The notes beneath the pieces are model-generated. The model did no database searches, was not told where the DNA came from, and saw only the letters and a list, made by a program, of their open reading frames with translations. This document shows positions 1 to 7,868 of a stretch of DNA of 56,635 bases, one piece after another. The DNA comes from Chloroflexota bacterium. GTDB taxonomy: Bacteria; Chloroflexota; Anaerolineae; Anaerolineales; UBA11579. A program made the position numbers and the translations under genes. Positions within the stretch are counted from its first letter, which is position 1, and each line of letters opens with the position of its first letter. Location of the stretch: positions 1-56,635 of the forward strand of contig JACPVG010000025.1 of NCBI GenBank assembly GCA_016191875.1. Direction: 5' to 3'.

Positions 1-120
1 GATGCCTGGCATCTGGTCTCGCGGTGGCTGCGCAAACTGCTCAGTCATACAATATCGGTTCTGCTCTGCCAACAAGCCGGATTACCGCCTTTACAATTCG
101 CCAAACTGGTGACCCTGTGA
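1..120 (+). CDS. C-terminal 39 residues of a probable DDE transposase (partial)
   Basis: Only the last 39 codons are present, starting in frame at base 1 and ending at TGA 118-120. The peptide has an arrangement like that at the C-terminus of DDE (IS4/IS5/IS982-type) transposases: a basic helix with a K-L-L-S-H-T motif, then a hydrophobic strand and an A-G-L-P-P-L-Q-F segment. I recognise this by style, not by search, so the family is uncertain. The stop codon overlaps the terminal inverted repeat, which supports the call. Alternatively it could be an unrelated short open frame. Confidence 0.45.
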   Translation, partial: DAWHLVSRWLRKLLSHTISVLLCQQAGLPPLQFAKLVTL

Positions 121-143
121 AACTTGCACACGGGGTTAATTAG
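1..143 (+). mobile_element. Right end of an insertion sequence (truncated by the window edge)
   Basis: An open frame runs from the edge to a stop at 118-120. It is followed at once by a terminal-repeat-like sequence at about 118-143 (core GAAACTTGCACACGGGGTTA). The same end, with small changes, closes the elements at 4225-4466 and 53245-53475, and its reverse complement opens them. The arrangement, transposase C-terminus followed directly by an inverted terminal repeat, is that of an IS right end. The left end lies outside the window. Confidence 0.55.
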
Positions 144-173
144 CTTCCCTGCTCAAAGGCCACCCCAAGCTGG

Positions 174-201
174 TTGATTTTATGCAAGAGCGAGATATAA
201 C
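174..201 (+). promoter_or_regulatory. Probable promoter of the DUF5131 gene
   Basis: The -35 box TTGATT lies at 174-179 and the -10 box TATAAC at 196-201, with a 16-base spacer. Transcription would start near 208. A ribosome-binding site CGGAG lies at 224-228, five bases before the ATG at 234. The region is AT-richer than most of the window. Confidence 0.5.
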
Positions 202-233
202 TAGAACATATGTACTGAGAACTCGGAGCAGTT

Positions 234-938
234 ATGGCTCAGAAAAGTACGATTGAATGGACACAGGCCACCTGGAATCCTTGGCATGGTTGCACCAAGG
301 TCTCTCCAGGATGTAAGCACTGCTATATGTATCGTGACAAGAAACGATACGGGCAAAACCCCAAGATAGTGACTCGAAGCAAAACCACCTTCCATGATCC
401 TCTCAAGTGGGATGGGGCAAGACTGATATTCACTTGTTCATGGTCTGATTGGTTCATTGAAGAAGCTGATCCATGGCGAAACGAGGCCTGGGATGTCATT
501 AAGCGGACACCTAATCACACATATCAGATCCTGACTAAGCGTCCGGAGAGAATTCTCGAGAATCTACCTGCTGATTGGGGCAATGGATGGAATAATGTCT
601 GGCTCGGAACCAGCATCGAGAATCAGGAGTATGTATTCAGAATGAAATTGCTGACCACTGTGCCTGCATGGACCAGGTTCATCAGTGCTGAACCCCTCAT
701 AGGGCCAATAGACTTTGGCGATTTGACCGGTGTCCACTGGATAATTACAGGGGGCGAGAGTGGGCCAAGGGCTCGCCCGATGGATCTTGAATGGGCAAAG
801 AGCATCAGAGACCAATGTGCGAAAAGTGGTGTCTTGTATTTTCACAAACAGAACGGCGGAACTGCGAAAATCGATGGGGCATGGGGTGGGAGAAGGATTG
901 ATGGCCAAACCTGGGATGCTATACCTCAGCCCGCCTAA
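234..938 (+). CDS. DUF5131 family (phage Gp37/Gp68-like) protein
   Basis: This 234-residue protein has the family hallmark near its N-terminus: I-E-W-T, then T-W-N-P, then cysteines at residues 20, 27 and 30 in G-C-x6-C-x2-C-Y. The family (Pfam Gp37_Gp68) occurs in phages and mobile islands. The three-cysteine cluster resembles that of radical-SAM enzymes, but no activity is established here. The coding sequence is visibly lower in GC than its neighbours, and it sits beside an IS end, so recent transfer is likely. The start is set by CGGAG five bases upstream. It ends 15 bases before the convergent nucleotidyltransferase gene. The TcmP partner often reported near this family is not visible downstream; the upstream side is outside the window. 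Confidence 0.85.
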   Translation: MAQKSTIEWTQATWNPWHGCTKVSPGCKHCYMYRDKKRYGQNPKIVTRSKTTFHDPLKWDGARLIFTCSWSDWFIEEADPWRNEAWDVIKRTPNHTYQILTKRPERILENLPADWGNGWNNVWLGTSIENQEYVFRMKLLTTVPAWTRFISAEPLIGPIDFGDLTGVHWIITGGESGPRARPMDLEWAKSIRDQCAKSGVLYFHKQNGGTAKIDGAWGGRRIDGQTWDAIPQPA

Positions 939-953
939 AACCTGTCGCCTACT

Positions 954-1958
954 CTACACCCCTCTCTCCCTCTTCCAACCCTCGAACAACTCTTCCACCC
1001 TATCCAGGTAAGCGTCCAGCCCGGTCAGGCGGTCTTCAAAGCCGGAGCCGGCCAGCCCCAGCGGTGTGAGCGCGTCGCGCCAGGCCAGTTCGTGCTCGCC
1101 GCCCGGCGGCAGAGCGCACACCGCGTCCGTCCAGGTGCGCAGCAGCGGCCACAGCGCCGCCCCCGGCGGACCGCCCTCCGCCAGGGCCAGGATGGCGCGC
1201 TGGTAATAGGCCCGCCGTTGCGGATGCAGGTCGGCCAGGCTGTTCCCCGCCTGCGCCTGCGCCCTGTAAGCCGCTTCCCAGGCCGGCAGCATCGCCTTCA
1301 CGTCCGCCGCCCTCACGTTCAGCCCGCCCAGCAGCCCCACCAGGCCGGTCGCCAGCCCCGGCTGGCCGGCGGCTTCGGCCCGAGCCGGGTAATCCAGCAG
1401 CAGGCGGCGGATGGTGAGCAGCGGCCCGTTCAGCCCGGCCACGGCGTTGGCGGCGTTCTCCAGCGCGGCCAGGTATTCGCGCGCCCGCGCCGCCTCCGAA
1501 TCGCCGATCCGGCCGGGGAACCCCAGCCAGGCCAGCCGGGCGGCCGCCAGCAGCGGCTCGGTGCGGCCCAGCACGTTCTCCGGCTCGTCGTACATGCCGC
1601 GCACCCCCGCCTGGGTGAAATCCAGGAAGTGCTGCGGGTCGTGCAGCGGTTTGGCGTAGAAGGCGGTCGGCCCCAGCCAGGGATGCTGGCGCAGGGCGCG
1701 CGGCGGCTCGTACCCGGCCCGGGCGTGGTGGTTGATGTCCAGCGTCACCTCGTCGGACATGCGCACGATCTCGCGTTCCCCCTCCAGCCCGATATGCACG
1801 AACGTCAGGTCGATGTCGGCCGCGCCGCCCAGCAGCGGCTCGCCGCCTTCCAGCAGGCTGCCGTGCAGGTAGGCGGCCAGGATGCCGTTATCGGCCTTCA
1901 CCCGCTGGGCGATGGCATCTGCGGCGATCTTCAACAGCATTTCGCGTGTGATTCGCAT
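954..1958 (-). CDS. Nucleotidyltransferase-fold protein
   Basis: The 334-residue protein carries the signature of the DNA-polymerase-beta/minimal nucleotidyltransferase superfamily near its N-terminus: G-S-L-L-E-G, followed by A-D-I-D-L. In that family this places two metal-binding aspartates. The rest is helical and Leu/Ala rich, with no second domain I can name. Substrate unknown; transfer of a nucleotide to a small molecule or protein is a family-level inference. I chose the ATG at 1958 because a longer frame would run into the upstream kinase gene. That kinase gene ends 19 bases upstream on the same strand, so the two are probably co-transcribed. Confidence 0.6.
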   Translation of the reverse strand: MRITREMLLKIAADAIAQRVKADNGILAAYLHGSLLEGGEPLLGGAADIDLTFVHIGLEGEREIVRMSDEVTLDINHHARAGYEPPRALRQHPWLGPTAFYAKPLHDPQHFLDFTQAGVRGMYDEPENVLGRTEPLLAAARLAWLGFPGRIGDSEAARAREYLAALENAANAVAGLNGPLLTIRRLLLDYPARAEAAGQPGLATGLVGLLGGLNVRAADVKAMLPAWEAAYRAQAQAGNSLADLHPQRRAYYQRAILALAEGGPPGAALWPLLRTWTDAVCALPPGGEHELAWRDALTPLGLAGSGFEDRLTGLDAYLDRVEELFEGWKRERGV

Positions 1959-1977
1959 GCTGGTTGCGCCGTTAGCG

Positions 1978-2616
1978 CTAGCCCCCCAACGGCAGTTCGG
2001 GCTGCACCGGCGCGCCTTCCAGCGCCCGGCGCACACGTTGCTCGATCCGCTCCAGGTCGGCCGGGTTCTTCACGAAATCCAGCCCGTTGGTGTCCAGTAT
2101 CAGCACCGGCGGGCCCTGGTAGCCGGGGCCGAAATGGTCGTCGTAGGCCCGGTTGAGCGCGGCGATGTAGCCGGTTTCCATGTTGCGCTCGTAGGCCCGG
2201 TCGCGCAGGGCGATGCGCTGCATCAGCACCTCGGTCTCGGCCCGCAGATACACCACCAGGTCGGGCAGGCGCACCTTCTCGCCCAGCGCCTCGTGCACCC
2301 GGTAATACATCTCCAGTTCGTCGCCGCTCAGGTTGATCTGGGCGAACAGGGCGTCCTTGGCGAAGGTGTAATCCGTCAGCAGGCTCCGGCCGGTGTCCAG
2401 CACTTCGCGCACCGAGCGGCGCTGCTGGTGGTAGCGGCTGAGCAGGAAGAAGATCTGGGTCTGGAAGGCGTAGCGCTGGCGGTCGGCATAGAAATCGGCC
2501 AGGAAGGGATTCTCCTCGAACACTTCCAGTTGCAGGTCGGCCTCGAAGCGCGGCTGGAGCAGGCGCGCCAGCGAGGTCTTCCCGACCCCGATGACGCCTT
2601 CAACGGCGATGTACAT
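1978..2616 (-). CDS. Deoxynucleoside kinase
   Basis: A 212-residue cytosolic kinase of the deoxyadenosine/deoxyguanosine kinase family, predicted to phosphorylate deoxynucleosides with ATP in the salvage pathway. The P-loop G-x-x-G-x-G-K-T is at residues 7-14. The L-x-D-Y-T-F-A-K region and the LID segment R-D-R-A-Y-E-R follow in the expected order. Length is normal for the family (about 205-225). The ATG at 2616 puts the P-loop at the canonical distance from the N-terminus; the open frame extends about 90 residues upstream without any family similarity, so the longer start is rejected. It is the first gene of a pair with the nucleotidyltransferase. Confidence 0.85.
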   Translation of the reverse strand: MYIAVEGVIGVGKTSLARLLQPRFEADLQLEVFEENPFLADFYADRQRYAFQTQIFFLLSRYHQQRRSVREVLDTGRSLLTDYTFAKDALFAQINLSGDELEMYYRVHEALGEKVRLPDLVVYLRAETEVLMQRIALRDRAYERNMETGYIAALNRAYDDHFGPGYQGPPVLILDTNGLDFVKNPADLERIEQRVRRALEGAPVQPELPLGG

Positions 2617-2727
2617 GGCTGTAAGCGTCTCCCGAAAAAGATGGCCCAAGAATACCATAGTGTGATTCGGGCGGCCGTATTCCCTTCGGCCCGCGCCTGT
2701 GCTAAGATGCACCCCAAGGAGCCGCCC

Positions 2728-3690
2728 ATGTCCGCTGAAACCATCGAGCAGATCGGCCAGCGCGTCCAGGAGTATTTCGAGACCCAGGCTTTCAAAGACG
2801 GGCTGGATTACGCCACCCTGGCCCTGCCGCAGCATCCTGAGAATTTCCCCCTCATCAACTACTGGCGCGCCTGCTTTGCCGCCCGCCTGGGCCAACCCGC
2901 CCTGGCCTGTCAGATCCTGGAGACCACCCTCGTCAACGATGCCTGGTATTCAGAGATGATCCTGCGCCAGTCGCCCTCGTTCACCGCGCTCCAGGGCGAT
3001 GCCGCCTTTGAGCGTCTCGTCGAAATCTCGCAGAAGATGCAGGCGGCCGACCGCCGCGACGCCCTGCCGCTCATGGTCCTGCGGGCGCAGGAGGCCTGCG
3101 GCCCGGACGCGCCCGGTTGCCCGGCGGTTTTCTTCCTGCACGGCAACCAGGACAGCGTGCAGGCCAACCTGCCGCGCTGGAGCCATCTGGCCCAGGAGGG
3201 CTGGCTGGTCGCCATGCCGCAATCCAGCCGGGCGTTTTGGGCGGGGTCCTACGCCTGGGCGGACTACGAAAGCGCCGCCGAGGAAGTGACCGGCCGCTAC
3301 GCCAGCCTGGCGCGCCAGTACAGCATCGACCCCGAGCAGGTCGTGCTGGCCGGGTTTTCGATGGGCGCCGAGATCGCCCTGGCGCTGGCGCTCTCCGGGC
3401 GCATCCAGGCCCAGGGCTTCATCCTGCTCGGCCCCGGCGGCCCGTATATGGATGACCTCAGCCAGTGGCAGCCGCTGCTGGAGCAGGGCGTGGCGCGCGG
3501 CCTGCGCGGCCTGGTCATCACCGGCGCCGAAGACGCCACCATACCGCACGACAACATCCGTGAACTGGTGGAGCGCCTCAACCAGCACGGCGTGGCCGCC
3601 GAACTGGAGGTGCATCCCAACCTCGGCCACGAGTACCCCTCGGATTTCGAGGAGCGGCTGGACTACGCGCTCAAATACATCTTTGGCTGA
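2728..3690 (+). CDS. Alpha/beta hydrolase (PhoD/dienelactone-type esterase fold)
   Basis: A 320-residue soluble hydrolase. The nucleophile elbow G-F-S-M-G places Ser211. Asp269 (T-G-A-E-D) and His301 (L-G-H-E-Y-P) complete a plausible catalytic triad, and H-G-N at 138-140 fits the oxyanion hole. The first 100 residues are helical and TPR-like, reminiscent of a repeat cap. It probably hydrolyses an ester or thioester of unknown identity. The start at 2728 follows AAGGAG at 2715-2720; an in-frame ATG at 2707 is less well placed. It is divergent from the kinase gene and is followed 15 bases later by the DinB-like gene, with which it may share a transcript. Confidence 0.75.
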   Translation: MSAETIEQIGQRVQEYFETQAFKDGLDYATLALPQHPENFPLINYWRACFAARLGQPALACQILETTLVNDAWYSEMILRQSPSFTALQGDAAFERLVEISQKMQAADRRDALPLMVLRAQEACGPDAPGCPAVFFLHGNQDSVQANLPRWSHLAQEGWLVAMPQSSRAFWAGSYAWADYESAAEEVTGRYASLARQYSIDPEQVVLAGFSMGAEIALALALSGRIQAQGFILLGPGGPYMDDLSQWQPLLEQGVARGLRGLVITGAEDATIPHDNIRELVERLNQHGVAAELEVHPNLGHEYPSDFEERLDYALKYIFG

Positions 3691-3705
3691 CCTGGAGGAC
3701 GCCCA

Positions 3706-4200
3706 ATGCCCCATCCGCTTGTCACCCAGTTGCGCTTCGCCCGCCGCGAATTCGTGCGCGGCCTGCAGGGCGTGACCGCCGACGAAGCCCGCCGCCGGTT
3801 CGAGCCGATGAATTGCATTTCGTGGATGGTCGGCCACCTGGCCAGCCAGGAGAATTTCTACTGGGTGCGCGCCCCGCAGGGCATCCGCCTGCACCCGGAG
3901 GTGGTGGAACAGACCGGCACCGGCCGCCCGGCCAGCACGCCCGACCTGGACGAGATGTGGGCCGCCTGGCATGCCATCACCGCCGCGGCGGATGCGTACC
4001 TGGACACGCTGACCGCCGAGATGCTTTCCGGCCACATCGAGTTCAAAGGCCGCGCCCTGCCGGAGAGCATCGGTACGATGCTGCTGCGCAACATCTACCA
4101 CTACTGGCATCACCTGGGCGAGGGCATGGCGGTGCGCCAGTTGCTCGGCCACACCGGCCTGCCGGAGTTCGTCGGCGATCTGGACGGGGTGGAGTGGTAG
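3706..4200 (+). CDS. DinB-like four-helix metal-binding protein
   Basis: This 164-residue protein belongs to the DinB/YfiT superfamily. A histidine at 44 (W-M-V-G-H-L) and the cluster H132, H135, H136 (Y-H-Y-W-H-H-L-G-E) match the metal-binding triad of these helical bundles. Members include bacillithiol and mycothiol transferases and many uncharacterised proteins; substrate cannot be assigned here. GGAGG stands seven bases before the ATG. It lies immediately downstream of the hydrolase on the same strand. A mobile inverted-repeat element begins 25 bases after its stop. A distantly similar gene is at 24253. Confidence 0.75.
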   Translation: MPHPLVTQLRFARREFVRGLQGVTADEARRRFEPMNCISWMVGHLASQENFYWVRAPQGIRLHPEVVEQTGTGRPASTPDLDEMWAAWHAITAAADAYLDTLTAEMLSGHIEFKGRALPESIGTMLLRNIYHYWHHLGEGMAVRQLLGHTGLPEFVGDLDGVEW

Positions 4201-4224
4201 GGCGGTAATTGGAAACCAGCAATT

Positions 4225-4466
4225 GGTAATTGACCTCATGGGCGAGTTTCGCGTCGTCGGGACGACCACCCTGCTGCGCGTGTCACGCTGAGGTCTTCAG
4301 GCCGGACCTGCCCTGAGCCTGTCGAACGCGCAATCGCCCGAATCCTTGGGCTCTGCGATAGCAAGACCTTGAAAGAGGCCGCCGGTCGGATTTCCCGCCC
4401 CCTGTGGGGGCTCGGATGACGCTTTCCCTCTGCGTCTCTTGAAACCCACACGCGGGGTCAATTACC
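4225..4466. repeat. MITE-like element A1, 242 bases
   Basis: The ends form inverted repeats: left GGTAATTGACCTCATGGG from 4225, and right, read in reverse complement from 4466, GGTAATTGACCCCGCGTG. The similarity continues through GGTTTC. The interior (stretches such as CAGGCCGGACCTGCCC and TGGGGGCTCGGATGA) is closely matched by the element at 53245-53475. No transposase is encoded. It fills the 319-base gap between the DinB-like gene and the lipoprotein gene, together with the lipoprotein promoter. Confidence 0.75.
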
Positions 4467-4502
4467 TGATTACCAATTACCATTTACCCCCTTTCCCCTT
4501 TT

Positions 4503-4512
4503 ATGCTATCCT
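4503..4512 (+). promoter_or_regulatory. Extended -10 promoter, possibly leaderless
   Basis: TATGCTATCCT at about 4503-4512 carries a TG extension and a -10 hexamer TATCCT (4507-4512). The lipoprotein ATG at 4520 is only seven bases further on. The transcript would therefore begin at or next to the start codon. No convincing -35 box or ribosome-binding site is seen. Confidence 0.4.
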
Positions 4513-4519
4513 GAATGGC

Positions 4520-5503
4520 ATGAAACGCCTCGCCTGGCTGGCTATCGCTTCGCTGGCGCTGGCCGCCTGCACCCGCAGCGCGCCCATAGCCGAACCCACC
4601 CCCTTGGGCGCCGACCCGCTCGCCGACCTGCTGGAAGCGCCCACTGCCATCCTCCTTCAGGCCAGTTCTACTTCGCTCACCTCCGGGACGTTCGACCCGG
4701 ACGCCACGCCGACGCCCTTCATCATCACTCCCACCAGCCCGTTCAGCCCCACGCCGGAGCCTACCGAAACGCCTGAACCGGAAGCCGCCACCCAGGCCGC
4801 GGCCGCTTCGGCTACGCAACAGGCCGCCCCCACCGGCACCCGCCCACCGGCCCCTACGCGTTCTGACCCGCCCTTCGACCCCCTGCTGGCCTTCGGCGGC
4901 CCGCGCATGGACCGGAAGTTCCTCTCCGTGGACAACTGGGAAGACCGCGCCACCGGCCGCCTGCCTGACAACGCCAACATCCGCCTGACCCTGGACGCCG
5001 GCGGCAACCTGAGCGTGACCGGCAAGAACGAGCAATTCGATACCTGGTGGTTCTCCTGGCCCTACCTGGGCGAACTGTATGTGGAGGTGGAAGTGCGCAC
5101 CGGCGAGACCTGCAAAGGGCAGTCTTCCTACGGACTGATTCTCTATGGCCCGGAAGCCGGAGCGAGCCCCGCTGGCGCGCACGGCTACATCGTGGCCTTC
5201 GCCTGCGATGGCACGTTCCTTCTGCGCCGCCTGAACAGCAGCAACCCCTATTCAGCCGACGCGCTCTTCGCCTTCGAGGAAGATGACCTGATTCGCCCCG
5301 GCCCGGACCAGACCAACAGACTGGGCGTGCGGCTTGAAGATGGCCAGATCAGTATCTACGCCAACGGGTACCTCGTCGCCACGACGTACGAAGACACCTT
5401 CACCGAGGGCCGTTTTGGCCTGTACGTGAACGCCGGCGAAACCGAAAACTTCACCTACACCGTCACCGACTTCAACTTGTGGGACCTGCGCGCGAATCGC
5501 TGA
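4520..5503 (+). CDS. Lipoprotein with C-terminal beta-sandwich domain
   Basis: A 327-residue secreted lipoprotein. The signal peptide ends in the lipobox L-A-A-C with Cys17 as the lipidated residue. Residues about 20-130 are a low-complexity Thr/Pro/Glu/Ala linker. The rest (about 140-325) resembles the jelly-roll fold of LamG/DUF1080 (3-keto-disaccharide hydrolase-like) domains, with strands such as Y-G-L-I-L-Y-G and R-F-G-L-Y-V-N-A. Such domains bind carbohydrate or serve as extracellular modules; catalytic residues were not identified. The ATG at 4520 starts the signal peptide; the open frame reaches further upstream, but that part comes from the mobile element. Confidence 0.75.
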   Translation: MKRLAWLAIASLALAACTRSAPIAEPTPLGADPLADLLEAPTAILLQASSTSLTSGTFDPDATPTPFIITPTSPFSPTPEPTETPEPEAATQAAAASATQQAAPTGTRPPAPTRSDPPFDPLLAFGGPRMDRKFLSVDNWEDRATGRLPDNANIRLTLDAGGNLSVTGKNEQFDTWWFSWPYLGELYVEVEVRTGETCKGQSSYGLILYGPEAGASPAGAHGYIVAFACDGTFLLRRLNSSNPYSADALFAFEEDDLIRPGPDQTNRLGVRLEDGQISIYANGYLVATTYEDTFTEGRFGLYVNAGETENFTYTVTDFNLWDLRANR

Positions 5504-5535
5504 ACGCGCCGCCGCGCCCAGGAGGGGCGGGAGAT

Positions 5536-5546
5536 TATGATAAAAT
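5536..5546 (+). promoter_or_regulatory. Probable -10 region of the response regulator gene
   Basis: Overlapping hexamers TATGAT (5536-5541) and TAAAAT (5541-5546) precede an AT-rich 23-base stretch and the ATG at 5570. There is no ribosome-binding site, so initiation probably relies on the unstructured leader. Confidence 0.4.
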
Positions 5547-5569
5547 CGCTTCATTAATTAATATTTGAA

Positions 5570-6631
5570 ATGCCTTCATCACGAATCGTAATCGTTGACG
5601 ACCAGCGCGAAGTGGCGCGCGTGCTGCGCTCCGGCCTGGAATCTCTGGAAGCGGAACTGAGCATTGCCGAGTTCCTTTCCGGCGAAGAGGCCTGGCTGGA
5701 GTTGTCGCGCGGCACGGCCGATCTGCTGGTGGCCGATGTGCGCCTGCCGGGCATGAGCGGGTTTGAACTGGCAAAGCGCTTCAAGGAACGCGCCCCGGAC
5801 GCCAAGTTGATTCTCATCAGCGGTGCCACGGACCCAAAGATTCGCAAAGAGGTTGCCCAGGCCGGGGCAGATGCCTTCTTCTTCAAGCCCATCGAAATGG
5901 CGGACTTCCTCGACTCCGTCGAGCGCGTGCTGGGCATGGTGAGCACCATCCTGCCCCACGAACTTGACCTTGAACGCCAGCAGGCCGAAATGCAGGCGGA
6001 TGACGAACGTGAGGCCAAGGGCATGTCCGGCCGCATCGCCGACCTGCGCGCCGAACTGGGCGCACAGGCGGTGCTGCTCACCGGCGACCGCGGCCAGGTG
6101 CTGGTGCGCGCCGGGGCCCTGCCCAGCCCGGATGTTGAAAACGTGCTGCTGCCCGCCATCCTCCCGTCGTTCGCCGCCAGCGCCAAGGCTTCGCAATTGC
6201 TGCGCAAGCCCCTGCCCGAGAGCCTGTTGACCTTCGGCGGCCAGGATTTCGACATCGCCCTTAGCCATGTCGGCGATGCCTATGCCCTGGTGATCATCAT
6301 GAATGAACTCAAGCCCAGCGACCTGCCCAAGCTGATGCAGGCCACCCAGTTCGCCGTCCAGGAAGTTTTGCTTAACCTGTCCGCACTCGGAGTGGCTGTG
6401 GCCGCGCCGGAGGCCGCCGCCGCGCCGGAACCCGCGCCGGAACCTGAAGAATTGCCGGTCGACCCGGAGCTGGAAGCCCTGTTCGCCAAGAAGACAGCCG
6501 TCAAAGTCTCGGATGCGGATGCCTTTTGGGAAAGCAGCAGCCAGAGCGCGGCCGCCGCGGCCATGGGCGGCAGCGACGCCCTGTCCTACGAGCAGGCCAA
6601 GCAGTTGGGCCTGGCCCCGCCCGAAGAGTAA
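5570..6631 (+). CDS. Response regulator with a roadblock-like output domain
   Basis: A 353-residue cytosolic protein. The receiver domain (1-125) is intact: acidic pair Asp10/Asp11, phospho-acceptor Asp56 in V-A-D-V-R-L-P-G, Thr87 and Lys106 in F-F-K-P. After a charged linker, residues about 153-285 look like a Roadblock/LC7 (MglB-type) domain, with L-G-A-Q-A-V-L-L and, later, V-G-D-A-Y-A-L-V-I-I. Such domains regulate small Ras-like GTPases, but no such GTPase lies nearby. The C-terminus is an Ala/Pro/Glu-rich tail with no DNA-binding domain. No partner kinase is adjacent. A terminator follows. Confidence 0.75.
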   Translation: MPSSRIVIVDDQREVARVLRSGLESLEAELSIAEFLSGEEAWLELSRGTADLLVADVRLPGMSGFELAKRFKERAPDAKLILISGATDPKIRKEVAQAGADAFFFKPIEMADFLDSVERVLGMVSTILPHELDLERQQAEMQADDEREAKGMSGRIADLRAELGAQAVLLTGDRGQVLVRAGALPSPDVENVLLPAILPSFAASAKASQLLRKPLPESLLTFGGQDFDIALSHVGDAYALVIIMNELKPSDLPKLMQATQFAVQEVLLNLSALGVAVAAPEAAAAPEPAPEPEELPVDPELEALFAKKTAVKVSDADAFWESSSQSAAAAAMGGSDALSYEQAKQLGLAPPEE

Positions 6632-6636
6632 AAGCC

Positions 6637-6673
6637 GGAAAACGAAGGCCCGCTCATTCAAGCGGGGCCTTTT
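6637..6673 (+). terminator. Intrinsic terminator, shared by convergent genes
   Basis: The arm AAGGCCCGCT (6645-6654) pairs with AGCGGGGCCTT (6661-6671), leaving one bulged base and a six-base loop, and a short T run follows. It ends the response regulator transcript. The upstream A run gives some activity for the convergent aldo-keto reductase gene. Confidence 0.75.
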
Positions 6674-6687
6674 CTTGCGCCGCGAGG

Positions 6688-7656
6688 TCAGTCTTCTTCG
6701 GAAGGGTCGTTCCCGAGAATCGCCTCGATCTTCTCCAAAACTTCGTTGGTCAGTTTGTCGACCGCATCACCGGCGGCCAGGTTCTCTTCCAGTTGGTTCA
6801 TCTTGGTCGCGCCGCTGATCACGCTGTTCACTTCCTTGCGGCGCAGTAGCCAGGCGATTGCCAGCTGGGCGGTCGTCACCCTCAGGTCGCTGGCAATGCC
6901 TGCCAACTGGCCTACCTTCTCGATCTTCTCTTTCGTGATGTCATCCCGCAGCCAGCCCATGTTCTCCATGCTGGCCCGGCTGCCAGCCGGAATGCCCTCG
7001 TTGTATTTGCCTGATAGGATGCCGGAGGCCAGCGGCGACCAGGTGGTCAGCCCGATGCCGAAGGTTTCGCACAACGGCGCGAGTTCGGATTCCACACGGC
7101 GGCGGTGGAACATGTTGTATTCGGGCTGCTCCATGGTGGGCGGTATCAGCCCGTACTGGCGGGCGATGCCGATGGCCTCGGCGATCTGCGAGGAACGCCA
7201 TTCCGACGTGCCCCAGTACAGCGCCTTGCCCTGCTGGATGAACAGGTTCATGGTGAAGACCACTTCCTCCACCGGTGTGTCCGGGTCGAAGCGGTGGCAG
7301 AAATACAGGTCGACGTAGTCGGTGCCCAGCCGTTTGAGCGAGGCGTTAATGGCCTCGGTCATGTGCTTGCGCGAGAGGCCGCGCCCGTTGGGGCCTTCCA
7401 TGGTCGGCCAGAACACCTTGCTGGAGAGCACCAGCTGTTCGCGCGGGATACCCTGAATGGCCTTGCCCATCGCGGTCTCGGCTTTGCCGCGCGCGTAAGC
7501 ATCGGCGTTGTCAAAGAAGTTGACGCCCCGTTCGAAGGCGGCGCGGATCAGTTTTTCGGCGGTCTTGTCGTCGATCTGGCTTCCGAAGGTGACCCAGGCG
7601 CCAAACGAAATCTCACTGACCTTGAGGCCGGAACGGCCCAGGCGGCGATAGTGCAT
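6688..7656 (-). CDS. Aldo-keto reductase (Kv-beta-like family)
   Basis: A 322-residue NAD(P)H-dependent oxidoreductase with a TIM-barrel fold. The catalytic tetrad is visible: Asp49, Tyr54, Lys80 and His121. N-terminal M-H-Y-R-R-L-G-R-S-G-L and the S-P-L-A-S-G-I-L-S-G-K-Y segment are typical of the group that includes voltage-gated potassium channel beta subunits and bacterial aldehyde reductases (YghZ-like). Substrate is not predictable; small aldehydes or ketones are likely. The ATG at 7656 is supported by AGGAG eight bases upstream and by a good promoter. A longer frame starts before the promoter and is rejected. Confidence 0.88.
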   Translation of the reverse strand: MHYRRLGRSGLKVSEISFGAWVTFGSQIDDKTAEKLIRAAFERGVNFFDNADAYARGKAETAMGKAIQGIPREQLVLSSKVFWPTMEGPNGRGLSRKHMTEAINASLKRLGTDYVDLYFCHRFDPDTPVEEVVFTMNLFIQQGKALYWGTSEWRSSQIAEAIGIARQYGLIPPTMEQPEYNMFHRRRVESELAPLCETFGIGLTTWSPLASGILSGKYNEGIPAGSRASMENMGWLRDDITKEKIEKVGQLAGIASDLRVTTAQLAIAWLLRRKEVNSVISGATKMNQLEENLAAGDAVDKLTNEVLEKIEAILGNDPSEED

Positions 7657-7692
7657 GCGTGTTGCTCCTGTGATGGGATCTGTGCTGCTCCA

Positions 7693-7721
7693 ATAGTATG
7701 CGAGTGGGAGGGGAGAGTCAA
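7693..7721 (-). promoter_or_regulatory. Promoter of the aldo-keto reductase gene
   Basis: On the minus strand, the -35 box TTGACT (7716-7721) is separated by 17 bases from the -10 box TACTAT (7693-7698). This is close to the housekeeping consensus. The untranslated leader would be about 30 bases and contain the AGGAG site. Confidence 0.7.
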
Positions 7722-7730
7722 ATACTTGCG

Positions 7731-7868
7731 GTAAACAGGCAGACACGTAAACAAAGCTTCAGACCGGGCCGTTTCGATAATTGCCCGCCACTCCAGTTGT
7801 CTGGATGCAGGGTTGCGGCGTTTCCGTGTCTACCTGTCTACGCGTCTACCTGTTTCCGTGTTTACCTT
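7731..7868. repeat. Short GTAGACAGGTAGACACG-type repeats
   Basis: Degenerate units of about eight to ten bases (GTAAACAGG, CAGACACG, GTAGACAGG) occur at 7731-7754 on the plus strand and in inverse orientation at 7822-7868. The second tract overlaps the 3' end of the methyltransferase/MTHFR gene and supplies its stop codon. A related tract is at 46741-46772. Confidence 0.5.

Noticed and set aside
1882..2727. Long upstream extension of the alpha/beta hydrolase frame
   Set aside because: It overlaps the antisense kinase gene; the hydrolase has its own AAGGAG and ATG at 2728.
7731..7868. Possible CRISPR or minisatellite array
   Set aside because: Units are too short and irregular and have no spacers of constant length; no cas genes are present.
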